Shown: one piece after another, positions 53,538-61,902 of the stretch
How positions within the stretch are numbered: position 1 is the stretch's first letter
Layout of the letters: each line of letters begins with the position of its first letter
Assembly: GCA_036835375.1 (NCBI GenBank)
Contig: DAITMB010000005.1
Span: forward strand, 1 to 64,000
Length of the DNA stretch: 64,000 nucleotides
Direction of reading: 5' to 3'
DNA from: JANQTF01 sp036835375
GTDB taxonomy: Bacteria; Bacteroidota; Bacteroidia; J057
Position numbers and translations under genes: made by a program
Notes under the pieces: generated by a model
Databases searched by the model: none
Seen by the model: only the letters and a program-made list of their open reading frames with translations
Told to the model about the DNA's origin: nothing

Positions 53538-54671
53538 TCAAAGCACCCCCTTGGTAGAAGGCACGCTGTCATCTCCAGGAATGCGTGCAATCGCCATCCG
53601 AATGGCTCTTGCCACCCCCTTGAAGGTCGCTTCGATCATGTGGTGAGCGTTTCGGCCAGTGACACGCAAATGAAGATTGGCGGCTGCGCCATCGGCGAAG
53701 GATCGAAAAAAGTGTTCGGCCATTTCTACCGGAAACTCCCCTACCCGATCGCCCGGGATCGCAGCTTCCCACACAAGACTTGGCCTGCCCGAAAAATCAA
53801 GGGCTACTTCCGCCAGCGCTTCGTCCATGCTCAGTTGAAAACAACCGTATCGCTCGATGCCGCGCTTGTCTCCCAGTGCTTGCCTAAAGGCCGCACCCAA
53901 GGCAAGCGCGGCGTCTTCTATGCTGTGATGCGGGTCAATGTGCAAGTCTCCCTGCACCTCCACGGCGAGGTCGATCCGCGCATGCTTGCCCAATTGATCG
54001 AGCATATGGTCAAAAAATCCAATCCCTGTCTGATGCTTCGTCCTCCCAGAGCCGTCCAGGTTCAGCTCGATGAGGACATTTGTCTCATTTGTCTGACGGT
54101 GAAGGGACGCACGGCGCTCCTTTGACTGGCACAAAAAGTTTGCGATTTGCTCCCAGGATTGCGCTTTCAGGGCAAGGGTGTCCGCCCAATCAGCTGCCGA
54201 AGCATCTCCTGCATCGTCAGCACTTCGACCGAGCAGGATCCCTTTGGCGCCGAGATTCTTGGCCAGCTGGAGGTCGCTCAGGCGATCTCCCACGACATAA
54301 GAATTCGCCAAATCGTAATGCCCACTCAGATAGTGTTGGAGCAATGCAGTCCCCGGCTTACGTGTAGGCAGGTTTTCGTGGGCAAACGTCCGGTCAATGA
54401 TCACTTCCTCAAAGGTGATTCCCTCCCCTTCCATCACCCGCATCATCAAGGAGTGTGGCCCCCAGAAGTCCGCTTCCGGAAAAGAATCTGTGCCCAGTCC
54501 GTCTTGATTGGTGACCATGACCCAGTGAAAATCACGGGCTTGCTGGATTCGACGCATTTGTTGAATCGCTCCCGGCAGGAAGGACAGCTTTTCGAAGGAA
54601 TCTACCTGAAAATCTTCAGGTGGCTCCATGATGATCGTACCGTCGCGGTCAAGGAATAGGATGGGTTTCAT
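53538..54671 (-). CDS. hisB: Bifunctional histidinol-phosphatase / imidazoleglycerol-phosphate dehydratase
   Basis: 377 residues from ATG 54671 (MKPILFLDRDGTI). The N-terminal HAD phosphatase has LFLDRDGTI, VMVTNQDGLGTDSFP and VVGDRLSDLQLAKN. The E. coli enzyme's structural-zinc loop (Cys/His-rich before RKP) is replaced by DRTFAHENLPTRKPG without Cys. The dehydratase has GIGFFDHMLDQLGKH, IDPHHSIEDAALALG and RNAHHMIEATFKG with the metal-binding His clusters. It catalyses steps 6 and 8 of histidine synthesis. Last gene of hisGDCB as seen here. Confidence 0.95.
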   Translation of the reverse strand: MKPILFLDRDGTIIMEPPEDFQVDSFEKLSFLPGAIQQMRRIQQARDFHWVMVTNQDGLGTDSFPEADFWGPHSLMMRVMEGEGITFEEVIIDRTFAHENLPTRKPGTALLQHYLSGHYDLANSYVVGDRLSDLQLAKNLGAKGILLGRSADDAGDASAADWADTLALKAQSWEQIANFLCQSKERRASLHRQTNETNVLIELNLDGSGRTKHQTGIGFFDHMLDQLGKHARIDLAVEVQGDLHIDPHHSIEDAALALGAAFRQALGDKRGIERYGCFQLSMDEALAEVALDFSGRPSLVWEAAIPGDRVGEFPVEMAEHFFRSFADGAAANLHLRVTGRNAHHMIEATFKGVARAIRMAIARIPGDDSVPSTKGVL

Positions 54672-54787
54672 TCCGTAGGGATTAGGATGAAGGAGCGAAA
54701 GTGGCAGGGGCACGGAGCGATTCGCCTTTTTTTTAGCCAATGGATCAGTGTGAATCTGCTTCCAGCAACCATTAAAACGCAACAAGC

Positions 54788-55858
54788 TCAGGAATACATC
54801 TCAAATTGTGGAATCAAGAGGTCGAGGGATTGCAGAAGCACTTGATTTTCGGCAGGCGTGCCCACAGTGATGCGGAGACAGTCTTCGCAGAGAATCACCC
54901 GGTTTCGGTTGCGTAAAATGATCCCATTGCGGCAAAGTTCGTGATAGATCCCTTCTGCATCGACGACTTTTACCAGCAAAAAATTAGCGTCAGAGGGATA
55001 GACCCGCAGCACCAATGGATGAACAGCAAGTGAATGAGCCAACGTTTTGCGCCCTTCGAGGATGTCTTGAACCATTTGGTTTTTTTCTGCTTCGTGGGCT
55101 AAGGCTTCGAGGGCCTTTTGCTGGGTCAGACCATTGACATTGTACGGCGCCTTGACCTTGTTGAGAAGTCGAATGAGGGAAGGGTCGGCGAATGCCATGC
55201 CTAATCGCAAAGCCGCAAGCCCCCAGGCTTTTGAAAAAGTTTGCATGATCACCAACTGTGGCCATTCCGCCAGCCAAGTCATCAACGACTGATCCGGTGC
55301 AAAATCAATGTAGGCTTCATCCAGCACCACCAGTCCCGGAGCGACTTCCAGGATGCTGCGAATGTCGGCCTGATCGAAGCAATTGCCGCTGGGATTGTTG
55401 GGACTACACAGAAAGATCAGTTTGGGCTGATGCGCTTGGATAGCTGCGAGTACCTCCGGTCGATTGATTTGAAAAGTGGAGGTCAACGGCACAGATATCG
55501 TCTCCACTTTGTGAATGTCGGCACTCACCTGATACATGCCGTAGGTGGGCGGAAGAAGCAGCACGTTATCTTTCCCTGGCTCACAAAACACCCGAAGAAG
55601 GAGGTCGATCGCCTCATCACTACCGTTTCCCAAAAAAATCTGATCAGCCGATACTCCTTTGATTTTCGCCAAACGCTCCTTGACCGCCTGCTGTAGCGGA
55701 TCGGGATAGCGGTGCCATTCACTGCCGACCACAGACCCAAAGCTGTTCTCATTTGCATCAAGAAAGACGTGGGCTTCGCCCGAAAATTCGTCCCGGGCGG
55801 AGGTGTAGGGCTTCAGTTGCAAGATGTGTGGCCGAGCGTGCTGTTCTGGTAAGGTCAT
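54788..55858 (-). CDS. hisC: Histidinol-phosphate aminotransferase
   Basis: 356 residues from ATG 55858 (MTLPEQHARPHILQLKPYTS). Fold-type I aminotransferase: FLGNGSDEAIDLLLRVF, the PLP-stacking Asn/Asp pair in FLCSPNNPSGN and VVLDEAYIDF, Schiff-base Lys in TFSKAWGLAALRLG, and Arg in the C-terminal RNRVILCEDCLRITVGT. Converts imidazole-acetol phosphate to histidinol phosphate. Between hisD and hisB with gaps of 95 and 116 bp. Confidence 0.95.
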   Translation of the reverse strand: MTLPEQHARPHILQLKPYTSARDEFSGEAHVFLDANENSFGSVVGSEWHRYPDPLQQAVKERLAKIKGVSADQIFLGNGSDEAIDLLLRVFCEPGKDNVLLLPPTYGMYQVSADIHKVETISVPLTSTFQINRPEVLAAIQAHQPKLIFLCSPNNPSGNCFDQADIRSILEVAPGLVVLDEAYIDFAPDQSLMTWLAEWPQLVIMQTFSKAWGLAALRLGMAFADPSLIRLLNKVKAPYNVNGLTQQKALEALAHEAEKNQMVQDILEGRKTLAHSLAVHPLVLRVYPSDANFLLVKVVDAEGIYHELCRNGIILRNRNRVILCEDCLRITVGTPAENQVLLQSLDLLIPQFEMYS

Positions 55859-55953
55859 GGGTAGTTGGGTGGCGTTTTTTGAAAGGAGAAATGTCTTCGA
55901 AAAGATCACGATGAATAAGATGATCCTGGGCTTTGCCGAGATCCAGGGAAAAG

Positions 55954-57252
55954 TCAGCGCAACGAATCCAAGCGAATTTGGACAGCACGGGCATGTGCCT
56001 CCAGTGATTCAGCCCGAGCCATGATTTCCACAATTGGCCCCAAGGCTTGCAAGCCAGCTGGGGTGATCTTTTGAAAAGTTACCTTCTTGACGAAGCTGTC
56101 GAGCGAAACCCCGCTGTAAGCCCTGGCAAAGCCATTGGTTGGCAAGGTGTGATTGGTGCCAGAGGCATAATCTCCAGCGCTTTCCGGAGCAAAATGACCC
56201 AAAAATACCGATCCAGCCTGCGTGATTTCTTCCGCCATTTGCTCGTCGTCTTTCACAGACAAGATGAGGTGCTCTGGCGCATATTCATTGACCAAGGCCA
56301 CGACTTCCTCCCTTGAGCGTAGCACCAACGCCCTGGAATGACCGAGGGCTACGGCGGCCACCTCCCTGCGAGGCAGCTGCTTCAACTGCTGATCCAGCTC
56401 CACGGCGACGCGATGAGCGATCTCAAGGTGATCGGTCACGAGCAGCACCTGACTGTCTTCGCCATGCTCGGCTTGAGACAGTAAATCCGCGGCGACGAAG
56501 GCAGGATCTGCGCTTTTATCTGCGACCACGCAGAGTTCTGAAGGGCCCGCCGGCAGGTCGATCGCAATACCTTCCCGGCTCACAAGTTGCTTGGCTGCGG
56601 TGACGTACTGGTTGCCGGGGCCGAAGATTTTGTCCACTTGCGGGATGCTCTCTGTCCCGAATGCCATGGCAGCGATGGCTTGAGCGCCCCCCACTTTGAA
56701 CACTTGTGTGATGCCCAGCAATTGCGCGGCAAAGAGCATGGCGGGCTGTATGTGGCCCTGCTTGTCGGGTGGCGTGCACAGGACGATGGACTCACAGCCC
56801 GCGAGCACAGCGGGGATGCCCAGCATGAGAATGCTGGAAAACAGCGGCGCGGTCCCACCGGGGATGTACAGTCCCACCCGGCGAATGGGAAGACTTTTGC
56901 GCCAGCAAGTTACGCCTGGCATGGTTTCTATCACGGTCACGGTTTCTCGCTGGGCAGCGTGAAAGCACGCTATGTTGGCTTTGGCTTGGTGAATGGCTGC
57001 CTTGAGTTCTTCGGAAAGCGCAGCTTCTGCCTCCTTCCACTCGGCAGGCGACACCCGCAGCGACTCCAGTGCTACTTGGTCAAATTTTTCAGTAAAATGC
57101 AGCAGCGCCTGGTCGCCTTGCGCTCGAACTTGCTCTAAAATGGGCCTTACACGACTGTCAAGGTCCTGCGTGGACCGTATGGGCCTCGCTAATAACGCAG
57201 GCCACTGGCTGCGGCCCGGAAAGGCTACGATGTCGATGGAGGGAACGGTCAT
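55954..57252 (-). CDS. hisD: Histidinol dehydrogenase
   Basis: 432 residues. Zinc enzyme with RRVGLYIPGGTAPLFSSILM, VFKVGGAQAIAAMAFGTESI, KIFGPGNQYVTAAKQLVS, the signature stretch IDLPAGPSELCVVAD and the C-terminal AYSGVSLDSFVKKVTFQKIT. Performs the last two oxidations to histidine. It starts three bases after the hisG stop, so the two are cotranscribed. Confidence 0.97.
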   Translation of the reverse strand: MTVPSIDIVAFPGRSQWPALLARPIRSTQDLDSRVRPILEQVRAQGDQALLHFTEKFDQVALESLRVSPAEWKEAEAALSEELKAAIHQAKANIACFHAAQRETVTVIETMPGVTCWRKSLPIRRVGLYIPGGTAPLFSSILMLGIPAVLAGCESIVLCTPPDKQGHIQPAMLFAAQLLGITQVFKVGGAQAIAAMAFGTESIPQVDKIFGPGNQYVTAAKQLVSREGIAIDLPAGPSELCVVADKSADPAFVAADLLSQAEHGEDSQVLLVTDHLEIAHRVAVELDQQLKQLPRREVAAVALGHSRALVLRSREEVVALVNEYAPEHLILSVKDDEQMAEEITQAGSVFLGHFAPESAGDYASGTNHTLPTNGFARAYSGVSLDSFVKKVTFQKITPAGLQALGPIVEIMARAESLEAHARAVQIRLDSLR

Positions 57253-57255
57253 ATC

Positions 57256-58116
57256 TTACAAAATCATTTTTTCGATAGGAGAAACGAGGATTCCCTGGGC
57301 ACCCGCTGATTGAAGCTGCTCAATGATCCCCCAAAAGTCATCTTCTTTGACGACCGTGTGGACCGAGCTCCAGCCCGGCGTAGCCAGTGGCATGACCGTA
57401 GGAGATTTCATTCCAGGTAGAATCTCCGACACCAATTCTACCGACTGGTCTGGGACATTCATGAGAATATACTTGTAAGACTGGGCCTTGAGCACAGCCC
57501 GAATGCGAAACAAGAGTTGGTCGAGGATAGCTTGCTTCTCAAGACTGATGCCTTGCTGCGCGATGAGCACTGCCTCGGATCGAAAGATGGTCTCTACCTC
57601 TTTGAGTCCATTGGCGAGCAGCGTAGAGCCAGAACTCACGATGTCGCACACGGCGTCTGCCAGGCCGATGCTGGGAGCAATTTCGACAGAACCGCTGATC
57701 TGATGAATCTCTGCCGAGACGCCTTTATCATCTAAAAATTGCTGGAGCAAGCGCGGGTATGAAGTGGCGATTCGCTTTCCTTGAAGAAATTCAGCGCTTG
57801 GGTAGTGATCGTGCTGGCGGACACCGATGCTGAGACGACAGCGCGAAAATCCCATGCGCATGACCAAGTCCACTGGTTCGCCTTTTTCGGCCAAGACATT
57901 TTCGCCCACGATCCCAATGTCTGCAACGCCGCTGGCGACATATTGCGGAATGTCGTCGTCGCGCAAAAACAGAAATTCTAGTGGGAAATTCGAGGCAGTG
58001 GTGATGAGTTTGGCGCCATTTGTCGGAAAAGCAATACCGCATTCTGCGATGAAACCCAGACTTTTTTCGCTGAGTCTGCCTGATTTTTGAATGCCTATGC
58101 GAAGGATGTTCTCCAT
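57256..58116 (-). CDS. hisG: ATP phosphoribosyltransferase, long form
   Basis: 286 residues from ATG 58116 (MENILRIGIQKSGRLSEKSL). The periplasmic-binding-like catalytic domain has VADIGIVGENVLAEKG and VEIAPSIGLADAVCDIVSSG. A C-terminal ACT-like regulatory domain (about residues 205-286) marks the long, histidine-inhibited form, which needs no HisZ. First enzyme of histidine biosynthesis. The upstream 500 bp contains a His-rich short frame that may be a leader peptide. Confidence 0.95.
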   Translation of the reverse strand: MENILRIGIQKSGRLSEKSLGFIAECGIAFPTNGAKLITTASNFPLEFLFLRDDDIPQYVASGVADIGIVGENVLAEKGEPVDLVMRMGFSRCRLSIGVRQHDHYPSAEFLQGKRIATSYPRLLQQFLDDKGVSAEIHQISGSVEIAPSIGLADAVCDIVSSGSTLLANGLKEVETIFRSEAVLIAQQGISLEKQAILDQLLFRIRAVLKAQSYKYILMNVPDQSVELVSEILPGMKSPTVMPLATPGWSSVHTVVKEDDFWGIIEQLQSAGAQGILVSPIEKMIL

Positions 58117-58633
58117 GATGTACTTGCGTTGAGTAAGATGACTCGAGCGGAGCCACACGAAGGTAGTTCGGTGGGACTTAGACCCGAAGGAAAAGGATTT
58201 GTTTTTGAAAAGCGATGAAACGCGGCGGCAGTGCCAGCTTGTGCCCATTGGTGAAAGCAGCGGCGAGAAGCGAAGCCGGAAAGGTCGAATTTTGATACTT
58301 TACAAGCCCGATCCTTGCTGGCGCCATTGTGTGAGGAGCGCCGCTACGGCATAGGCTTGCTTTGTCCCGGAAGGAGCAGGAGGGCTGGCGAGCGCCGCAA
58401 AGGGGTGATATGACTTATGATTTCCTCCTGTGGGAGGAATGGTTTGCGTGGTGCAGCGCGTGAAAAAGCGCAAATTCCCTGCGAAAAGTTTCGGCGAGGG
58501 AGGGGAGATATGAGCGGGTGTTTTTCACTAGCGCAAAGATGATGGCAAGGGACAAGAATTGCAAACAGAAATGCAGCACAAAGTGGGCAGAAGGCCCAAG
58601 GTTCTTTCCTTGTGGATCACATACAAATTCGCT
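58117..58633. other. Intergenic between trkA and hisG
   Basis: 517 bp, GC-rich, with the candidate leader peptide in its first part. On the minus strand TTTG-N20-CATCTTTG (one base from the promoter consensus) ends five bases before the GTG. Downstream are repeated GCGGCGCTC segments that could form alternative structures. No other gene. Confidence 0.4.
58415..58528 (-). CDS. Candidate histidine leader peptide upstream of hisG
   Basis: A 37-residue frame starting at GTG 58528 (MKNTRSYLPSLAETFRR), with five His in its last fifteen residues (HALHHANHSSHRRKS). A perfect 7-bp hairpin (TTCCTCC/GGAGGAA, 58422-58439) overlaps the His-codon segment. The frame ends 298 bases before hisG, in the same direction. 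This fits a ribosome-sensing attenuator, but I could not find a clear downstream terminator with a T-run, and GTG is the only obvious start nearby. Chance is the alternative. Confidence 0.4.
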   Translation of the reverse strand: MKNTRSYLPSLAETFRREFALFHALHHANHSSHRRKS

Positions 58634-59320
58634 TTAATCTCCTCGCACAAAGCGCTTGATATTTGAAATATGCCCATACAGGACCATGATATCGCCTTCT
58701 TCGAGGAGCGTGTCGGCATTCGCGACGCCCTTGATCCGCGGCACTTGGTGATTGACTCCGAGGGCATTCTTTTCGCCGCTGACCTTCATCGTCGTGAGCA
58801 CGAGGAGGTTGTATTTGTTGCGAAGCTCAAGGTCTTTGAGGCTTTTGCTATTGTATCGGGTGGGCACTTCCACCTCCACGATGTTGTAATCGTCGCACAG
58901 CTCAAATGACTCCACGACGCCTTTGATGGTGAGTTTCTTAGCCCAGCGGGTGGCGGTCTCTTCCTCAGGGTGCACAATTTCCATGACCCCCATGGCTTGT
59001 AGAATGGTTTCGTGCAAGGGAGATACTGCCCTGGAAATAAGCCTTCTAGGCTTTTGTTGCTTCATCAGCGCTGTGGCCATGAGGTTAGCGCCTTCGTCTT
59101 CGCCGATACACACCATGATCACGTCGGTGTCCCGAAGCGGGAGGTTAGTGACGGCCATGGGATCCGTGGCATTGAGGCAGATGGTATGGGTGATTTTTTC
59201 CTTGTAAGACTCCACTTTCCCCATGTCGCTATCCACCCCGATCACTTCGTGGCCCATTTCTGTGAGTTGCTGAGCGATCATGGATCCAAAATTTCCGAGA
59301 CCTATGATGAGGTATTTCAT
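58634..59320 (-). CDS. TrkA/KtrA potassium uptake regulatory subunit
   Basis: 228 residues: an RCK_N domain (MKYLIIGLGNFGSMIAQQLTEMGHEVIGVD with Rossmann glycines) and an RCK_C domain (VEVPTRYNSKSLKDLELRNKYNLL ending GDIMVLYGHISNIKRF). Single RCK pair, as in KtrA rather than the double-length E. coli TrkA. Binds nucleotide and gates the membrane subunit encoded 15 bp upstream in the same operon. Confidence 0.94.
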   Translation of the reverse strand: MKYLIIGLGNFGSMIAQQLTEMGHEVIGVDSDMGKVESYKEKITHTICLNATDPMAVTNLPLRDTDVIMVCIGEDEGANLMATALMKQQKPRRLISRAVSPLHETILQAMGVMEIVHPEEETATRWAKKLTIKGVVESFELCDDYNIVEVEVPTRYNSKSLKDLELRNKYNLLVLTTMKVSGEKNALGVNHQVPRIKGVANADTLLEEGDIMVLYGHISNIKRFVRGD

Positions 59321-59335
59321 GTGTTGACGAGGTCG

Positions 59336-61057
59336 TTAATTTACAATGATGTCTTCGCTAGGATAGCGATACTTGAGGTGGCGCACCCGCCGAAAAATGG
59401 CCAAGAGGAAGGTGAGCATGGTCACCCGCCCCAAAAACATGGCAAAAACAAGGGTGACTTTGCTGGGGTCACTGAGGCTGCCCGTGATGCCCAAGCTCAG
59501 TCCTACGGTACAGAACGCCGAGAAACTTTCAAAAGCCAGAACGATGAGAGACTGATCCGGTTCGAAGAGCACCAGGAAAAATGTGGTCAACCCGAGCATG
59601 ATGAGTGAGAGGGAAATGATGGCAAAGGCTTTGTTGACTGATTGATCTGAAATTTGGCGCTTAAACACCTCAATCCGGTCTTTGCCACGGGCCATGCTGA
59701 GAATATGAAGAGTGCCAATGGCAAAAGTAGTGGTTTTGATTCCCCCGCCAGTGGAGGCAGGAGAGCCCCCGACCCACATCAAAAACAGCACAATCATGAT
59801 CGTGTGAGGCAGCATGATGCTGGTATCAATCGCGTTAAATCCGGCAGTGCGCGGTGCCGTTCCGCTAAAAAAAGCCACGACGACTTTCCCCCACGCGCTG
59901 TGTTCTGCGAGGGTGTTGTTATATTCAAACAACAGAAATAGCACGGTACCAAACATCAGCAGGGCAGCCGTCGTGATCAACACAATGCGGGTATTGAGGT
60001 TGATCACCCAAGGTCGATATACGACTTGCTGGTTGAGGCCGAGGGGAATCAGCTTGTTTACCAGTTGATAGCGAAGGTACTTAAGGGTGTTGAACAAGAT
60101 TGGAAAACCAATGCCTCCCAAGACAAACAAAAATGAAATAGCAAGTTGAAGCGAATAGTTGAAGCGATAATCTATGTCGTAGAGGCTATTGGACAAAGTA
60201 GAAAAGCCTGCGTTGCAAAAGCTTGACACTGCGTGGAATATCGCGAAATAAAGTTTGTCTCCCGCAGAGGCATACAGGTCTTCCTCCAAGGTCATGTACA
60301 CAAAGATGGCACCGATGGCTTCGATAGAGAAAGTGAGAACCAAGATGTTTTTTAGCACACTAAATACCTCGCCCAGTCGATCGGAGTTGACCATGTCCTT
60401 GAGGGCAAGGTGATTTTCGTAAGAGCTGCCTCCTTGAAAAAAGTAGCTAAAATAGCTGGTCAACGTCATGATGCCGATTCCTCCCAGCTGAAATAGCAGG
60501 AGGATGATCACTTGGCCAAATTGGGTGAAATACGTTCCCGTGTCCACTACTACCAGCCCTGTCACGCACACCGCGCTGGTGGAAGTAAACAGGGCATCGA
60601 CCACAGAAATGCCGTTGGCAGTCGCGTTGGGCAAGAGAAGTAATCCCGTCCCCATGAGAATCAAGAAGAGAAAACTCAGCACGAACAACTGAGGAGGCGT
60701 GAGGTAGGATCGCCGAAAGACAATGGCGATCTGTGACAACTCCCTCAAAAATATCACGACCATCACCGCATATACCATTGGCACCGCGCCTTCGCTAAGC
60801 CCTCCGAGAAGAAAATGCCCCCACACGACTGCGATGATCCCCAACATCACAAGGTCCACTATCCACACTCGCTTACGCACCTTTCCTTTGGTCGCCAGGT
60901 ATCGCAGGAAGATATGCGCCGCACACACCATCAACACCAAGTGATAGCCCCAATTGAAAAATAGTTCTGTGGCACTGTGTTCCACGACCCCAAGATCCAA
61001 GAGCATGGCCCCCACAGTGGTGAGCAGTAACAAGACCAAATTTCGATCGCGTTTCAT
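59336..61057 (-). CDS. TrkH/KtrB-type potassium uptake membrane subunit
   Basis: 573 residues. Four pore-loop repeats are visible, including STSAVCVTGLVVVDTGTYFTQ, SSFCNAGFSTLSNSLYD, GTAPRTAGFNAIDTS with the later STGGGIKTTTFAIG, and AFCTVGLSLGITGSLS. About three extra N-terminal helices precede the conserved core (residues 1-120). It conducts K+, with or without Na+ coupling. Transcribed ahead of the RCK subunit gene. Confidence 0.94.
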   Translation of the reverse strand: MKRDRNLVLLLLTTVGAMLLDLGVVEHSATELFFNWGYHLVLMVCAAHIFLRYLATKGKVRKRVWIVDLVMLGIIAVVWGHFLLGGLSEGAVPMVYAVMVVIFLRELSQIAIVFRRSYLTPPQLFVLSFLFLILMGTGLLLLPNATANGISVVDALFTSTSAVCVTGLVVVDTGTYFTQFGQVIILLLFQLGGIGIMTLTSYFSYFFQGGSSYENHLALKDMVNSDRLGEVFSVLKNILVLTFSIEAIGAIFVYMTLEEDLYASAGDKLYFAIFHAVSSFCNAGFSTLSNSLYDIDYRFNYSLQLAISFLFVLGGIGFPILFNTLKYLRYQLVNKLIPLGLNQQVVYRPWVINLNTRIVLITTAALLMFGTVLFLLFEYNNTLAEHSAWGKVVVAFFSGTAPRTAGFNAIDTSIMLPHTIMIVLFLMWVGGSPASTGGGIKTTTFAIGTLHILSMARGKDRIEVFKRQISDQSVNKAFAIISLSLIMLGLTTFFLVLFEPDQSLIVLAFESFSAFCTVGLSLGITGSLSDPSKVTLVFAMFLGRVTMLTFLLAIFRRVRHLKYRYPSEDIIVN

Positions 61058-61104
61058 GCAGATTGACGTAAGCCTCTCTCAACTTCCTCTTTCACAAGGG
61101 CGGC

Positions 61105-61112
61105 CAAAGGTA
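61105..61112 (-). promoter_or_regulatory. Candidate -7 element for the trk operon
   Basis: TACCTTTG on the minus strand, 48 bases before the TrkH-type start. No TTTG at -33, so partial support. Confidence 0.35.
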
Positions 61113-61257
61113 GCTCATTCTTTCAACATGAGATCCTTTGTTCCCATTGAAATGTTGAGTGAAGTATTTTTCAACAAAAGATTTCGCTGAATGTGAAGAA
61201 GGAGATGTAGCCAACATTTACCCCCAAAGCTCAACAGGCTCGATTTCCCTTGGAATG

Positions 61258-61803
61258 TTAAGGGCACTGGAGCAGTCCCTCAGTCCGCGAGCGATTGAGC
61301 CTCACGCTCGCCATGTTGTCACCGCAGCGTAAGTGGACCACATTTTCCTGCGTCTCGATCTGATCAAGAAAGAGCGTGCTCTGCACCACAAGATCACGGG
61401 GCTCCGATAGTTCTCTGGCTTCGAGATACATATAGGTGACATCACCTTCGACCTCTTTCCCCAACCAGTTGAGGGTGATACGCTGCCCCGCCAATCGCCA
61501 TTGGACCACGCGGTCTAGGTAAGAGGCGAGCCATTGATCGGCATGGACATGCTCCTTGGGGCTGCCCAAAGCCAACGCTTCGGCTCCCCAGCTCTCCACA
61601 ACTTGCTCCAAATCATCGGTAAATACGCGGATGGTCACCCCCAGCAGGCGCTCTTCCGGAAAATAGGCGACCTCGGTGATGCTCACATAAAATGGATGCG
61701 CCGCAGAGAAAAGGACTCCCAGCAGGCAGGTTCCGTAAATGGCAAAAGCCTGACATCGATTTTTTGCCCATTTGTTCGCCCTGATTTCGTCCCCTATCTT
61801 CAT
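61258..61803 (-). CDS. DUF6702-like hypothetical protein
   Basis: 181 residues from ATG 61803; the longer frame upstream overlaps the divergent recQ gene. A single hydrophobic segment (QAFAIYGTCLLGVLFSA) ends at HPFYVSITEVAYFPEERLLG, and IRVFTDDLEQVVES follows. The HPFYVSxTE start and FTDDLE pattern are those of Bacteroidota DUF6702 proteins, as far as I recall. Probably exported or membrane-anchored; function unknown. Confidence 0.78.
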   Translation of the reverse strand: MKIGDEIRANKWAKNRCQAFAIYGTCLLGVLFSAAHPFYVSITEVAYFPEERLLGVTIRVFTDDLEQVVESWGAEALALGSPKEHVHADQWLASYLDRVVQWRLAGQRITLNWLGKEVEGDVTYMYLEARELSEPRDLVVQSTLFLDQIETQENVVHLRCGDNMASVRLNRSRTEGLLQCP

Positions 61804-61857
61804 CGACTGAATCTTTGGGTGTGGTAGTTTCTGTGCTGTCCTGCGATCGAACGAAGC

Positions 61858-61865
61858 CAAAGATA
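61858..61865 (-). promoter_or_regulatory. Candidate -7 element for the DUF6702-like gene
   Basis: TATCTTTG on the minus strand, 55 bases before the chosen ATG at 61803. This supports that shorter start. No -33 TTTG. Confidence 0.35.
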
Positions 61866-61902
61866 CGACAACCTGGCACAATCTCTTGTCTCTCCATTTC
61901 TT

